Translations under genes and position numbers: made by a program
NCBI GenBank assembly: GCA_025934025.1
Contig: JAICYU010000012.1
Location: forward strand, 1 to 36,477
Direction of reading: 5' to 3'
From: Terriglobales bacterium
GTDB lineage: Bacteria; Acidobacteriota; Terriglobia; Terriglobales; Acidobacteriaceae
Length of the DNA: 36,477 bases
Notes under the pieces: generated by a model
Database searches by the model: none
What the model was told of the DNA's origin: nothing
What the model saw: only the letters and a program-made list of their open reading frames with translations
Shown: piece by piece, positions 23,001 to 31,125 of the stretch
How positions within the stretch are numbered: the first letter of the stretch is position 1
How the letters are laid out: each line of letters starts with the position of its first letter

Positions 23001-23123
23001 GGCAACCGAGAGCGCCCGGTCGATTCTTGCGGCAGAGAGGAGCATCTGCGCTGTATTTTTTCCCCAAAAAGGCCGTTGCGAGAATCGCCAAACCTCAACC
23101 TGCCGATATGGTAGCCTGCGCAT
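17043..23123 (-). CDS. Full-length RHS-repeat protein with peptidase-like tip
   Basis: About 2026 residues from ATG 23123, chosen for GGAGG 5 nt upstream; ATG 23156 is less likely. Near the N-terminus are three hydrophobic segments, the last looking like a signal peptide ('LACLLLLVSPTAALAQS'). Then come a DPHGDQPFG-type leader, many YD/RHS repeats ('YDALNRVT', 'YTYDADGNRVKK'), and the core boundary 'NHYKFTGKERDSESQMDYFGARYYSSPWGRFLTPDW'. An insertion at about residues 1000-1220 carries two similar beta-domains, each opening 'IYD(E/Q)G'. The tip has H1878 in 'GHTFVYVRN' and C1962 in 'SQCTSAAL', the His-before-Cys order of permuted papain/NlpC-like peptidases. RHS proteins form a shell that holds such tips. 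The activity is predicted. Confidence 0.9.
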   Translation of the reverse strand: MRRLPYRQVEVWRFSQRPFWGKNTAQMLLSAARIDRALSVAILLPARRGLLAARLKRALIYLMAALTGFSSLAQSQISGGESLLALGLLACFLTAATAFSLLRGFRNFASLLRLACLLLLVSPTAALAQSSGVPAQMTDPHGDQPFGSYQVGDIDQIGFANGALDVRIPLFGHAGRGISHQKFWSHTNKTWFQDSLPPCDPTIAECPPPDPPFWIYADNTMTFSTNRRYITGCGNGHQQEEDADYTYMDETGTPHVFDVVTSPVTPVQSQCVHVKLTGYALDGSGMKIDVTDSVHPIVTLKDGTCVMGDQSGFPVFLRKDANGNMITAAGNPSTGAVTGETDTLGRTIQYATGTLPDGAQYEDWIATDSSGNQQKARIEWVALPVCTNFGYPDTTEFCGSMRLARKIDLPNGLAYNFTYDSGTTPGHYGELLRIDLPSGGYIRYEYGPTPGLDVSSRGVTKRAVSADGTAASEKAWTYSYGTAGTATTTVADPEGNQTTHTFIPTLNGFGTPLETQAQYYQGTVASGHLLKTIATDYSTIPVNVGDGDSTQVQKSMSRPIRITTTLDNGLVSRVETDYDPVPDNNGEISFNRSNVTETREFGFGQGAPGPLLRRTDYTYQHDAVTAYASANIVDRVLNTTVYDGAGNVVSQTQNAYDGGTLASTGSCQTGGVPNHDYCAFNTSNTVRGNLTSVSRWRNTDGVWLPTTNTFDDLGNLLSTTDPGGHTTSFSYLDSFADSLCLAASSNTQAFLTQVTNALTQRTQASYYSCSGLIQSKRDENDIRAGRSGATFTYDLMNRLLTATTAEGGSTTYGYHGDTLPLTVTQTETATPDPSIVNTTVYDGLGRVTKTSLDSDSAGADVVDTTYDNLGRKFTVSNPHRATASATDGIGTTYYDALGRMVQVVPQDGTPLPSGATPTDCQSKNICTSYSGTTVTVTDEAGHQRRSISDALGRLIEVDEPGDNFSGQEPFGTLTLADGLKSQTSSATQASGWITVGGNERGIQDPNIDDCVTLKNGFISCPTIYDEGSVNVSINGFNVQVFYGQGSRLTGIAQSIYNGFLAAGSPVTPSLSGSTVSFISKAVDAGANYSLSASSATSDGADFGNGTTSFPVSQSGSTLTGGVNANTIYDQGTVTVTVNSNPAFTASVPYGPSTNSTAAAVASALVGTGSTGLNRAGSPVHATNSGGSITITWNDLSATADGTTVSVTPSSTQTQATFSPPSFTSSGTTLENGAPPEGPSLDHNYYVTLYGYDTLGNLTQVTQQGDPSANNSSQWRVRSFTYNSLLQLLTAHNPESGMISYSYDADGNLLQKTSLAPNQTGAATQTISYCYDPLHRVTGKAYAAQSCPLSTPVVSYAYDAGTEGVGHMTSQTDQAGSGSYTYDLMGRIRTEQRTISGVSKTMSYGYDKAGQLTSVTYPSNRVVNYTPNAAGQMTKAVDANGTSYASAAVYNPPGALTSFTTGASISNSFIFNPRLQLCRITAFTSGSVAPNCTDAAVHGNLMDRGYNFSYAAGNNGNVFSVTNYRDQTRNQNFTYDALNRVTTGWTSGNTGAYSWGENYVLDPWGNMQMSRMAGKANGGNWQCAGDANNRATCLSYDAAGNVIANGATTYSFDAENRLASTAGTTYTYDADGNRVKKSSGSTGTLYWYSSLGVIAETDLTGAVKSEYVFFNGQRVARIDQPGSSVHYYLSDHLGSTSMVVSSTGTIEEESDYSPFGSQYLVSGSAVNHYKFTGKERDSESQMDYFGARYYSSPWGRFLTPDWSGHPAAVPYANLSNPQTLNLYAYVENNPITGRDLDGHINHEFDSLTKEDDGSSGNEGGPNTTSAARQLALMSNYVFAWQVEQARQAQSSAKLGIGIEPPAQSAVNNNVVNVAADPGHTFVYVRNASGTIISILSFGPGESIGAMNKGAFQNGDLPGNIHWPLTGNANTWEISISSSQMKTAVDAISTFKAHPPNYSPTSQCTSAALSVASKTKVSLPNGIGPVVAREYGRTWYSGNIANPYHLNQQMTSAHGAPTVVNTSHFAAP

Positions 23124-23211
23124 AGTTGCCTCCGGTACGTTTAGTCGCTCCTTCATGTGACTGGGTACAGCAACCGCAGGTTCAGCCGTCTGACGAAGAA
23201 AGTTCTGAGCC

Positions 23212-23301
23212 GTTAGCCGTTAGCCGTTAGCCATTAGCCATTAGCCATTAGCCATTAGCCATTAGCCATTAGCCATTAGCGCTTAGCTATTAGCCTTTAG
23301 C
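23212..23301. repeat. Heptanucleotide tandem repeat (gttagcc/attagcc)
   Basis: Three gttagcc units are followed by six attagcc units and then degenerate copies (attagc, gcttagc, tattagcc, tttagc). It lies about 90-180 bp upstream of the chosen RHS start (23123). The homogeneous core suggests replication slippage or recent expansion. Confidence 0.85.
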
Positions 23302-23375
23302 AAAATGCGTCATAGCAGCAGCGCAGGTCTTGGCTCAACGTCGCCTTATCCCCGGAAGAGGTGCGTTCAATTCAG

Positions 23376-23396
23376 CTACTACTCTGGTAGTAGTAG
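23376..23396. promoter_or_regulatory. Short palindrome ctactact/agtagtag
   Basis: Perfect 8-bp arms (23376-23383 and 23389-23396) around a 5-nt loop, between the VWFA and RHS genes. There is no T-run on either side, so it is not a clear terminator; it could be a protein-binding site or chance. Confidence 0.3.
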
Positions 23397-23481
23397 TGCA
23401 TCCTACAAGAAAATCGTTTCAAGATGTCGAAGAAATTTTTCAATATTTCAGAAGCAGCGCTTGACGCCGCATAGCCGACCT

Positions 23482-24495
23482 TCAGCGGTAGTATCCCTGC
23501 TTCGCCTGCACCATCAGGTCCTTCCCTGCTTCGCGCGCGACTTTCACTCTGATGGCGCAAAACTTTCCTGAAGGCTTGGCTCCCGGCGGATGATACGCCA
23601 GGCTGTAGCGCATCCTGATATCGTCAATTACTTTGGCCAGACGTTCGGGCGCATGCTTGCGGTCCGCCTGCACCACCGAGCCGCCGCTGATCTTCGCATA
23701 TTTATTCACATCGCCCGGAGGGTTCTGCATCTCGGCGACCTTGGTGGCAAAGAGGTCCGCCTGCCGGTTTGCCGCTTGCTGCTCTGACATTTCGCTTTGC
23801 TCCAGCAGCGTATAAACCGCGGCATCGGTCCGCAACAACTCTTGCGTCGCTTCCTTCAAGCTATGGAGCGCGGCCTTGCCCAGACTTTGTCCGTAGCGCG
23901 CGCGCACTGTATCGGAAGGAAAGTTCGGCACATCATCCGTAAACCAGATGATTACCCGACGGCTTGCAGGAGCACTGTAGCGTGCCAGCCAATCTGCCGC
24001 CTGATAGATGCCTTCGTTGAAAAAAGCGGCTTCGTCGCTCTTCATCTCGCCAGCCGATCTTACAGCACGCGCGGCCAGCTCGCGATCAGTGGTGAAATCC
24101 TGAGCCATCTGCACCGAGGCGGAATAAGTCATCACGCAGACCCTGTCTTCCGGCTTCAGGTGTTGCAGCGCCTCAAGGGCTCCCTCAGCCAGCGACTTCA
24201 ACACGGGACGCACGCTATCCGTTAGATCAAAAAGCAGCACAACGGAAAGCGGCTGCTCATCCTGGCTGAACGCCGCGATCGGTTGGGGACGTCCATCTTC
24301 CAGCAGCTCAAAATCATCCTGCTTCAGATCGCGAACGGCGCGTCCGGTCTTCTTGTTCACAACTTGCGCATCTACCATCACAAGCTGCGATTTCACCCGG
24401 AACACCCGGGCATCGGAGGTTGGTTGCTGCGCGAAGATTGTGCCGAAAGCGGCGACAATGATCGTTCCGAGCAGCGCTGTCCTGAGGAAAATCAT
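23482..24495 (-). CDS. Secreted VWFA-related protein, acidobacterial type
   Basis: 337 residues with a signal peptide ('LLGTIIVAAFGTIFAQQ'). The N-terminal part has 'VMVDAQVVNKKTGRAVRDLKQDDFELLEDGRPQPIAAF', the conserved lead-in of the acidobacterial VWFA-related family. A von Willebrand A domain follows, with a MIDAS-like 'LLFDLTDSV' (DxTxS in place of DxSxS) and 'FTDDVPN'. It ends '...DLMVQAKQGYYR', matching the family's conserved end. ATG 24495 has GGAGG 8 nt upstream. Members are exported and presumed to bind partners through a metal ion; their role is unknown. This is the best taxonomic marker in the window. Confidence 0.9.
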   Translation of the reverse strand: MIFLRTALLGTIIVAAFGTIFAQQPTSDARVFRVKSQLVMVDAQVVNKKTGRAVRDLKQDDFELLEDGRPQPIAAFSQDEQPLSVVLLFDLTDSVRPVLKSLAEGALEALQHLKPEDRVCVMTYSASVQMAQDFTTDRELAARAVRSAGEMKSDEAAFFNEGIYQAADWLARYSAPASRRVIIWFTDDVPNFPSDTVRARYGQSLGKAALHSLKEATQELLRTDAAVYTLLEQSEMSEQQAANRQADLFATKVAEMQNPPGDVNKYAKISGGSVVQADRKHAPERLAKVIDDIRMRYSLAYHPPGAKPSGKFCAIRVKVAREAGKDLMVQAKQGYYR

Positions 24496-24581
24496 GGCGT
24501 CTTCCTCCTGTGATATGGAAGCATAGTTCTTGAGGCTGGTTGGCGCAATTGCAACGCGACAAAGATGCGGGAGGGCTGCCG

Positions 24582-24827
24582 ATGTTCAAGAAGCTGATTG
24601 CATATCATGATCCGTGGTCCATCACCGTCATTGGGATCACGTTTGTTCTCTTCCTGACGGCGCTTTTCATGAAGGGCATAACGCACGACCTGCTGCTGGA
24701 GTCGGGCATCTTTCTCGTCTCCTTGAAACTCATCATGATGAACCACAAGCAAACCGCTATTTCGGAATTGATGGAGCGGCGGCTGGATGAAATTCGCGAC
24801 CTGCTCACTTCACCGCGGGAACGCTGA
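24582..24827 (+). CDS. Small membrane protein of unknown function
   Basis: 81 residues with two hydrophobic helices ('WSITVIGITFVLFLTALFM' and 'LLLESGIFLVSLKLIMM'), then a charged amphipathic C-terminal helix ('AISELMERRLDEIRDLLTS'). ATG 24582 has GGGAGG about 7 nt upstream; the frame opens at 24540, but that start lacks a site. It is divergent from the VWFA gene with 86 bp between starts, and its 3' end overlaps the convergent MFS gene by 23 nt. No family is recognised. The second half may dimerise or contact a cytoplasmic partner. Confidence 0.7.
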   Translation: MFKKLIAYHDPWSITVIGITFVLFLTALFMKGITHDLLLESGIFLVSLKLIMMNHKQTAISELMERRLDEIRDLLTSPRER

Positions 24828-26034
24828 TCCGCTCTTCTGGCGGCTTCACGTGGCGAAATGAGCGCCACAACAGCAAGTCATAAAGGATCTTCAGCCCGCC
24901 GCCCAGCATCAACGGAGCGGAGAACGCGACATCCTGCATGAAAATCCCCGCAACCGATGATGCGGCAGCCCAACCGCCATTGCGCGTGAGGTTCGTCACG
25001 CCGCTGGCATAGGTGCGTTCGGAAGGTTTGACCACCGCAGCAATGTACGACTGCCGGGTCGGCACATCCATCTCAACCAGCGACTCGCGCAGCAAAAACA
25101 GAATCATGGCCCAGGTGGCGGTTGGCGCCAGCGGCACCAATATCAGAAAAACGCTGGACGGCAGATGCGTGAATATCATCGTCTTCAGCAAGCCAATCCG
25201 TTTCGCCAGGAAAGCCGCGCCGAGATGAGACAGCGCATTGAGTATATGAACGGCAAAGAACAGCGCAGCCAACCCGCTTTCAGTGATTCCGAAGCGCCGG
25301 AAGAACCAGTAGGCCACCAGCGCGTCCACCAGAAAGCCTCCACCGAACGCGTCAATAAAGAACAAGCGGGAGATCCGGCGAACCGTGCTCTTCCCTTCCG
25401 ATGAAATCGCTTCACCCGCAATCTCCGGCAAAGTCGCGCGCGAAATCTCGATGTCCGGCGAGAGCAAAAGATAAATGGCCGCGCTTACCACGTTAATGAC
25501 GGCATAACCAATCAGCAGCACGAAGTAAGAACGCGCCACCTCCACACCCCAGCGATGCTGCGCTAATGCCGGGATTCCGGCCGCGAGAGCGCCCAGCGCT
25601 CCGCTGGAATCGAGCACCAGGCTGTACCAGGCCAGTGTCCAGGTGCGCACCTGATCTGACACCAGGCCCGGAATCACCGCCTGCTCCAGCGCGTAGGCGG
25701 CGCTGCGGTCCGTACCCATGCCGTTCACCATGCCCACAAACGACAGCGCAACCAGCGCCGCGATTGGAAGATTGAAGATCAGCGCGGCGGCCCCGATAGA
25801 AGTGAGAAGTGAGAGCGCCACCAGCGTGCGCTTGCGGCCAATGCGGTCGGCGCGCCAGGTGATAAAAACTGTTCCTGCTGCCGCGCCCGCCAATCCCGCA
25901 GCGATGACAAAGCCGATCTCGGTTGAAGAGAATCCTCGGCGGAACAGAAGAACGCCGAGCACCACTCCGAGAAAGCCGATTCCGAAGGAACGAAGCCATG
26001 CCGCCGCATAGATCAAAAATAGATTGCGACGCAT
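24805..26034 (-). CDS. MFS transporter
   Basis: 409 residues from ATG 26034; a TTG three codons upstream is possible. About twelve hydrophobic segments are visible, with the MFS loop motif 'ADRIGRKRTLVALSLL' between helices 2 and 3. 'NGMGTDRSAAYALEQAVIPGLVS' and 'LFLLRESLVEMDVPTRQSYIAAVVKPSERTYASGVTNLTRN' are typical of a bacterial and archaeal branch of unassigned MFS permeases. The substrate is unknown. It begins 11 nt after the mdh stop on the same strand and so probably ends the icd-mdh transcript, though a metabolic link is not proven. Confidence 0.88.
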   Translation of the reverse strand: MRRNLFLIYAAAWLRSFGIGFLGVVLGVLLFRRGFSSTEIGFVIAAGLAGAAAGTVFITWRADRIGRKRTLVALSLLTSIGAAALIFNLPIAALVALSFVGMVNGMGTDRSAAYALEQAVIPGLVSDQVRTWTLAWYSLVLDSSGALGALAAGIPALAQHRWGVEVARSYFVLLIGYAVINVVSAAIYLLLSPDIEISRATLPEIAGEAISSEGKSTVRRISRLFFIDAFGGGFLVDALVAYWFFRRFGITESGLAALFFAVHILNALSHLGAAFLAKRIGLLKTMIFTHLPSSVFLILVPLAPTATWAMILFLLRESLVEMDVPTRQSYIAAVVKPSERTYASGVTNLTRNGGWAAASSVAGIFMQDVAFSAPLMLGGGLKILYDLLLWRSFRHVKPPEERISVPAVK

Positions 26035-26045
26035 GGCAGCCAATC

Positions 26046-26972
26046 TTACACGCCGATGACTTTCACCAGTTCGGCCACCGCATCCGCGCTCTTGCGCAAC
26101 GCGGCCTGTTCTTCATCGGTCAGCTTGATCTCGATGATCTGCTCCAAACCGTTCGTGCCCAGCTTGCAGGGCACACCAACAAACAGATCGCGGATGCCGT
26201 ACTCCCCTTGCAGGTAGACGGCGCAGGGAACAATCTTCTTCTTGTCTTTCAGAATAGCTTCCACCATTTCCGTCGCCGCTGCCGAAGGCGCGTAGTAGGC
26301 GCTGCCGGTCTTCAGATATTTCACAATCTCGGCGCCGCCATCGCGCGTGCGCTGCACAATTTTGTCCAGGCGGTCCTTGGGAATGAGTTCTGTAATCGGA
26401 ATTCCCGCCACGGTGGAATAGCGCGGCAATGGGACCATGGTGTCGCCGTGCCCGCCGAGCACAAATGCCGTCACATTTTCCACACTGACGTTCAGCTCCT
26501 GAGCGATGAAGGTGCGGAAACGGCTGGAATCGAGAATGCCCGCCATTCCCAGCACGCGATTGCGGGAGAATTTGCTCAGCTTGAATGCCGCTTGCGACAT
26601 CGCGTCCAGCGGATTTGAAACCACAATGAGAATCGTGTTGGGAGAATTGGCCACCACTTTGCTGATCACGTCCTGCATGATCTTGAAGTTCGTGTTCAGC
26701 AGATCATCGCGGCTCATGCCCGGCTTGCGCGCGATTCCGGCTGTGATCACCACGATGTCAGAGTTTGCCGTGTCGGCGTAATCGTTGGTGCCCAGCACGA
26801 AACAATCGCGCTTCTCCACCGGCATGGCCTCAAGCAAGTCGAGACCCTTGCCCTGCGGAACACCTTCCAGCACATCTACCAGCACCACATTGGCCAGTTC
26901 CTTTGCCGCAATCCAATGAGCAGCCGTTGCGCCTACGTTTCCGGCGCCTACAATCGTTACTTTCTTACGCAT
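26046..26972 (-). CDS. mdh: Malate dehydrogenase
   Basis: 308 residues of the lactate-dehydrogenase-like malate dehydrogenase group, which interconverts malate and oxaloacetate with NAD in the TCA cycle. Visible features are the dinucleotide loop '[11 protein letters not shown]', the substrate loop '[17 protein letters not shown]' (with the Arg residues that distinguish malate from lactate use), 'VVSNPLDAM', and the active-site His in '[12 protein letters not shown]'. A Met rather than Gln in the specificity loop is usual for this type. ATG 26972 has AGGAAGGGA upstream. It lies 30 nt after icd, so two TCA-cycle dehydrogenases share a transcript. Complete and normal in length. Confidence 0.95.
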   Translation of the reverse strand: MRKKVTIVGAGNVGATAAHWIAAKELANVVLVDVLEGVPQGKGLDLLEAMPVEKRDCFVLGTNDYADTANSDIVVITAGIARKPGMSRDDLLNTNFKIMQDVISKVVANSPNTILIVVSNPLDAMSQAAFKLSKFSRNRVLGMAGILDSSRFRTFIAQELNVSVENVTAFVLGGHGDTMVPLPRYSTVAGIPITELIPKDRLDKIVQRTRDGGAEIVKYLKTGSAYYAPSAAATEMVEAILKDKKKIVPCAVYLQGEYGIRDLFVGVPCKLGTNGLEQIIEIKLTDEEQAALRKSADAVAELVKVIGV

Positions 26973-27002
26973 GAATTCCCTTCCTCTAAAAAATGATCTT
27001 GT

Positions 27003-28430
27003 CTAAACCGCCGTCTTCTTGCGGCGGTCCACCATGTTGTCAATGATGTTGGTGGCGAACTCGCTGGTCTTTACTTTGGTAGCGCTGGGCATCAACCGCT
27101 CGAAGTCATACGTCACGAGCTTCCGCTGGATGGTGGCTTCCATGGAAGTTTCAATCAGGCGAGCAGCTTCGCTCCAGCCCATGTAGTCCAGCATCATCAC
27201 GCCGGAGAGCATGACCGAGCCGGGATTGATGACGTCTTTATCGGCATACTTGGGAGCCGTGCCGTGCGTGGCTTCAAACACCGCATGCTGGTCGCCGACG
27301 TTCGCGCCCGGAGCAATGCCCAGCCCTCCCACCTGAGCCGCGCAGGCGTCCGAGATGTAGTCGCCGTTGAGGTTGGGCGTGGCCAGAATGTCGTACTCTG
27401 CCGGACGCGTAATCACCTGCTGGAAGATGGAATCGGCAATGCGATCGTTGATCATAATCTTCTTCTTCCATGCGCCGTTTCCGTGCGAGGCGCTAATCGA
27501 ATCCAGCACGCCCTTCACTTCCCCGTAAAGCTCCTTGCGGAAGCCTTCCGGCGCAAACTCCAGGCCAGGCTCGATCATGGCCGCGTTCTGCTCGATTGTC
27601 AGGTTCGAATTCTTGTCTTTATTATCCAGAATCCAACTCTCGCGCTCTGTCACAACGTGCTCGCGGAACTCATCACGCGCCACTTCATATCCCCATTCGC
27701 GGAATGCGCCTTCGGTAAACTTCTGGATGTTGCCTTTGTGTACCAGCGTCACTGAGCGGCGATTATTCTTGATCGCGTGCTGGATGGCCATGCGCACCAA
27801 TCGCTTGGTTCCGGTGATGGAGATGGGCTTGATGCCAATTCCCGAGTCCTCGCGAATGTGCTTTTTCGTCCCCGCGAGCATCTGGTTGTTCAAGAAATCA
27901 ATGACCTTCTTGACCTCCGGCGTGCCTTCCTTCCACTCGATTCCCGCGTACACATCTTCAGTATTCTCGCGGAAGATGACCACGTTGAGCTGCTCCGGAT
28001 GCTTCACCGGCGACGGCACTCCCTGGTAATAGCGCACCGGACGAATGCAGGCATAGAGCTCGAGAATCTGTCGGAGGGCAACGTTGAGCGAACGGATCCC
28101 GCCGCCGACTGGAGTCGTGAGCGGCCCTTTGATGGCGACGTGCAGGTCGCGAATGGCATCCACCGTCTGCTGCGGCAGCCAGTCTTTGAATTTGGTAAAT
28201 GCCTTCTCACCGGCGAAAACTTCAAACCAGTGGATCCGCCGCTTTCCTGAATACGCGCGTTCGACCGCGGAATCGAAGACGCGCACCGAAGCAGCCCAGA
28301 TATCCCGGCCGGTTCCATCGCCTTCGATGTAGGGAATAATCGGGTTGTCTGGAATCTGAAGCTTGCCATTGCTGGAAATTATTGGCTTCCCGCCGCCAGG
28401 CAGCGCAGAGCCATTGTATGAAGACGCCAT
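27003..28430 (-). CDS. icd: Isocitrate dehydrogenase, probably NADP type
   Basis: 475 residues of the bacterial homodimeric isocitrate dehydrogenase family, converting isocitrate to 2-oxoglutarate and CO2. Seen in order: '[13 protein letters not shown]', the substrate loop '[29 protein letters not shown]' (its Ser is the residue phosphorylated by AceK in enterics), '[15 protein letters not shown]', '[19 protein letters not shown]', '[15 protein letters not shown]', and '[11 protein letters not shown]' near the C-terminus. A small stretch is longer than in E. coli, which accounts for the extra length. ATG 28430 has GGAGG 4 nt upstream; the frame is open to 28502 without one. It is the first gene of the icd-mdh run and divergent from 28509. 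Confidence 0.95.
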   Translation of the reverse strand: MASSYNGSALPGGGKPIISSNGKLQIPDNPIIPYIEGDGTGRDIWAASVRVFDSAVERAYSGKRRIHWFEVFAGEKAFTKFKDWLPQQTVDAIRDLHVAIKGPLTTPVGGGIRSLNVALRQILELYACIRPVRYYQGVPSPVKHPEQLNVVIFRENTEDVYAGIEWKEGTPEVKKVIDFLNNQMLAGTKKHIREDSGIGIKPISITGTKRLVRMAIQHAIKNNRRSVTLVHKGNIQKFTEGAFREWGYEVARDEFREHVVTERESWILDNKDKNSNLTIEQNAAMIEPGLEFAPEGFRKELYGEVKGVLDSISASHGNGAWKKKIMINDRIADSIFQQVITRPAEYDILATPNLNGDYISDACAAQVGGLGIAPGANVGDQHAVFEATHGTAPKYADKDVINPGSVMLSGVMMLDYMGWSEAARLIETSMEATIQRKLVTYDFERLMPSATKVKTSEFATNIIDNMVDRRKKTAV

Positions 28431-28508
28431 GAATCCTCCACGGAGCAAAATCCGTTCACAGTGCAAACTTCTTAAGGTATCATCCGCTGCGGAGACGCGC
28501 AATTACCC

Positions 28509-29288
28509 ATGAATGCAGTAATCGCATCACGACACACTGATTCCCGATCCAGACCTCGCCGGTTGTTCTCGCTGGCTCTCAGCGCGCTGATTGTGAGCTG
28601 TTGCTCGGCCTCAGCGTTTGCAACCGACACTCCCTACCTCTACAAAGTCACGCTGGTGCAGGCTGCGCCGGGTAAGTTCACAGATCTGGTCGAACTCTAC
28701 AAGGCTCGGGCAAGTGCGTTGCAGGCCGCAGGCGACGAGGCTCCCTTATGGATGCGCCACAGCCAGGGCGATCACTGGGACCTGATGATCCTTTATCCGA
28801 TGGCGAGCTACGCACAGTACTACCAGCCAGAGCGCATCAGCAAACGTTTGAAAGCCGAGCAGCCCACCAGCGAAGCGATGAAAGAGAACATCGCCTGGCA
28901 GGAAGATCTCTTCGTTTATGGGCCGCCGCTGGAAAATCTGCGGAAGGCATTCGGTGATGGCGGCTTCTTCCATGTCGAGATGTTCGTCGCGCTGCCGGGC
29001 CAATTCCAGCAACTCTATCGCGAGCGCGAAATGGAGAATGCCTATGCTCGCGCCCTGAAGCAGCCGGAGAATTTCATCTTTGTGCGAAATCAGGGAGCGC
29101 AATGGGACATCTTTACCATTGGCGTCTATCGCGATCTGAAGCACTACGCCGCCAGCGCCGATGTCCCAGCACAGGACCAGCAAGCCGCGGCCAAGGCAGC
29201 CGGATTCGACTCGCCCAGCCAGATCGGGCCATACCTGCGGCGCTTCATCCGCGAGCATCATGACACTCTGGCGGTGGCGGTCAAATAA
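28509..29288 (+). CDS. Secreted protein with two NIPSNAP-like halves
   Basis: 259 residues with a signal peptide ending near 'SCCSASAFA'. The mature part contains two related halves: 'YLYKVTLVQAAPGKFTDLVELY...QGDHWDLMILYPM' and 'FFHVEMFVALPGQFQQLYREREM...QGAQWDIFTIGVYRD'. The repeated pattern V..V.A.PG.F..L..LY then QG..WD is that of ferredoxin-like dimeric alpha-beta-barrel (NIPSNAP-like) domains, so one chain may form a pseudo-dimer. The function is unknown. The divergent icd start is 78 bp away. No strong ribosome site precedes the chosen ATG, and a later start is possible but would remove part of the signal peptide. Confidence 0.75.
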   Translation: MNAVIASRHTDSRSRPRRLFSLALSALIVSCCSASAFATDTPYLYKVTLVQAAPGKFTDLVELYKARASALQAAGDEAPLWMRHSQGDHWDLMILYPMASYAQYYQPERISKRLKAEQPTSEAMKENIAWQEDLFVYGPPLENLRKAFGDGGFFHVEMFVALPGQFQQLYREREMENAYARALKQPENFIFVRNQGAQWDIFTIGVYRDLKHYAASADVPAQDQQAAAKAAGFDSPSQIGPYLRRFIREHHDTLAVAVK

Positions 29289-29346
29289 GCGCAAATCCTC
29301 TCCTCTGTTCGTGCTGCTAAACTGAATGGTTGGAGGTCCTTCGCTC

Positions 29347-30525
29347 GTGCAGCCTGTGTTCATCCTTTCTGCGGTGCGCACGCCCATTGGCAAATTCGGC
29401 GGCAAACTAGCCGGCCTGACGTCTCCCGATCTCGGCGTTGTCGCCGCGGGAGCCGCGCTCAGCCGTGCCGGAGTTGCGCCCGCACAAATCGAAGAAACCA
29501 TCTTCGGGTCTGCGCGTCAGGCGGGGAACGGCCCGAATCCCGCACGCCAGATCTCCGTCCGCACCGGTGTTCCCAAAGAAGTTCCGGCATATACCGTCAA
29601 TCAGGCTTGCGCTTCGGGCATGAAGGCCATCGGTCTTGGCTTCCAGGAGATTGCTGCCGGCAACATGGAGTGTGTTCTCACGGGCGGGACCGAATCCATG
29701 TCGCGCGTTCCTTATTATCTCGACGGCGGGCGCTGGGGCTATCGGCTGGGCAATCAGGAACTGGTGGACGGCATGTACCGCGATGGTTTCGTCTGCCAGC
29801 TCTGCAAACTGGTGATGGGCGAAACGGCCGAGATCCTGGCCGAGCAGTACAAGATTTCACGCGACGAGCAGGACCAGTTCGCTTTGCGCTCGCAGCAGAA
29901 AGCGGAAGCAGCCATCAAATCAGGCCGATTCCACGATGAGATTGCTCCGGTCACGCTGCCAACCAAAAAAGGTGAAGAACTGTTCGAGCGCGACGAACAT
30001 CCATTCCTGGGAGCAACACTGGAGAAAATGGCCAGGCTTCAGCCCGTGTTTTCCAAAACCGGCAGCGTAACTGCGGCAAATTCTTCCGGTATCACCGATG
30101 GCGCCGCAGCCGTGGTTCTGGCCGGCGAGAGCTTCGTGAAGAAAAGCGGACTGAGGCCTCTTGCGCGCGTTTCCGCCGTGACTTCCGCCGGTGTGGACCC
30201 GCGCACCATGGGCATTGGTCCCGTTCCAGCGCTTGCCAAGATGCAGGAGAAACACGGCCTGAAACTCGCCGACTTTGATTTAGTCGAGTTGAACGAAGCC
30301 TTTGCTGCTCAAGCACTGGCCTGCGATCGCGAGCTGCATTTTGATGGCGAAAAGCTCAACGTGAATGGCGGGGCCATTGCTCTCGGCCATCCGATTGGCT
30401 GCACCGGCGCGCGCATCACGGTCACCCTATTGCATGAGATGCTAAAGCGGAAAGCTAATCGCGGCGTTGCCACTCTGTGCGTCAGCGGCGGAATGGGCAT
30501 GGCCCTGGCGCTGGAGCGCGTGTAA
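29347..30525 (+). CDS. Acetyl-CoA acetyltransferase (thiolase)
   Basis: 392 residues from GTG 29347, with GGAGG about 10 nt upstream; an ATG at 29326 has no site. The enzyme joins or splits acetyl-CoA units. The active-site residues are C88 in '[11 protein letters not shown]', H348 in '[10 protein letters not shown]' and C378 in 'CVSGGMGMA'; '[11 protein letters not shown]' is also present. The start '[15 protein letters not shown]' and the length are standard for thiolase II, biosynthetic or degradative. The CYTH gene follows with a 3-nt gap on the same strand. With the acyl-CoA dehydrogenase at 35279 it may serve fatty-acid breakdown, but the pathway cannot be fixed from here. Confidence 0.93.
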   Translation: MQPVFILSAVRTPIGKFGGKLAGLTSPDLGVVAAGAALSRAGVAPAQIEETIFGSARQAGNGPNPARQISVRTGVPKEVPAYTVNQACASGMKAIGLGFQEIAAGNMECVLTGGTESMSRVPYYLDGGRWGYRLGNQELVDGMYRDGFVCQLCKLVMGETAEILAEQYKISRDEQDQFALRSQQKAEAAIKSGRFHDEIAPVTLPTKKGEELFERDEHPFLGATLEKMARLQPVFSKTGSVTAANSSGITDGAAAVVLAGESFVKKSGLRPLARVSAVTSAGVDPRTMGIGPVPALAKMQEKHGLKLADFDLVELNEAFAAQALACDRELHFDGEKLNVNGGAIALGHPIGCTGARITVTLLHEMLKRKANRGVATLCVSGGMGMALALERV

Positions 30526-30528
30526 GCC

Positions 30529-31101
30529 ATGCCTGCCGAGATCGAGATCAAGTTTTCCATTGATGATGTCTCCATCCTCCCTGGCAAGCTTCACTTGGCC
30601 GGCTTTCGTGGAATCACCGAACGAACCCACGAGTTGAACACCCTTTACGATCAACCTGGAAATCCTTTGCGTTCGAGAGGCGCCCTTCTTCGCTTGCGTC
30701 AATACGGCTCGAAATGGACGCTCACATACAAAGACAAGACCGCCGAATCTGGACGCCACAAGGTTCGGCGCGAGATTGAAACTGCCGTTGAGAACGGACA
30801 GGCGATGTCTGACATTTTGGCTGCCCTTGGATTTGCCCCGACTTTCATCTACGAGAAGTTCCGCAGCGAGTGGAGCGACGGCACGGGGCATGTCGTGGTG
30901 GACGAAACTCCTATCGGCAACTTCGGGGAAATTGAAGGGCCGCCGGAGTGGATTGACGCGACCGCACGGGCCCTGGGAATTTCCGAGCAGCAGTACATCA
31001 AAGATTCTTATGCGGAGCTCTTTGCTTCCTGGAAAAAGCGGACCGGTAGCAAAGCGCAGCACATGACCTTTGCTGCCGTCGAAGATGGAAGTGCGGTCTA
31101 A
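30529..31101 (+). CDS. CYTH-domain protein (class IV adenylate cyclase-like)
   Basis: 190 residues of the CYTH/triphosphate-tunnel family, which act on triphosphates as class IV adenylate cyclases, thiamine triphosphatases or polyphosphatases. The hallmark ExExK motif stands at residues 4-8 ('EIEIK'). Tunnel basic and acidic residues are seen in '[13 protein letters not shown]', 'LTYKDK', 'VRREIET' and 'EKFRSEW', with '[16 protein letters not shown]' near the C-terminus. The 'LDETPIG.F.EIEG' type is typical of the class IV cyclase-like subgroup. The activity cannot be chosen from sequence. The gene is 3 nt after the thiolase stop, so co-transcribed. Confidence 0.88.
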   Translation: MPAEIEIKFSIDDVSILPGKLHLAGFRGITERTHELNTLYDQPGNPLRSRGALLRLRQYGSKWTLTYKDKTAESGRHKVRREIETAVENGQAMSDILAALGFAPTFIYEKFRSEWSDGTGHVVVDETPIGNFGEIEGPPEWIDATARALGISEQQYIKDSYAELFASWKKRTGSKAQHMTFAAVEDGSAV

Positions 31102-31125
31102 ATTCTCCATCCAAGAAGATGCAAA

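Larger units (their letters stand above)
23124..23481. other. Intergenic region upstream of full-length RHS
   Basis: About 358 bp between the VWFA gene and the RHS gene, both on the minus strand. It holds a heptanucleotide tandem repeat (23212-23301) and an 8-bp hairpin (23376-23396). The RHS promoter must lie here if it is not transcribed from the VWFA gene. I could not place -35/-10 boxes with confidence. Confidence 0.6.

Noticed and set aside
23212-23301. Possible CRISPR array
   Set aside because: The unit is 7 bp with no spacers, and no cas genes are near.
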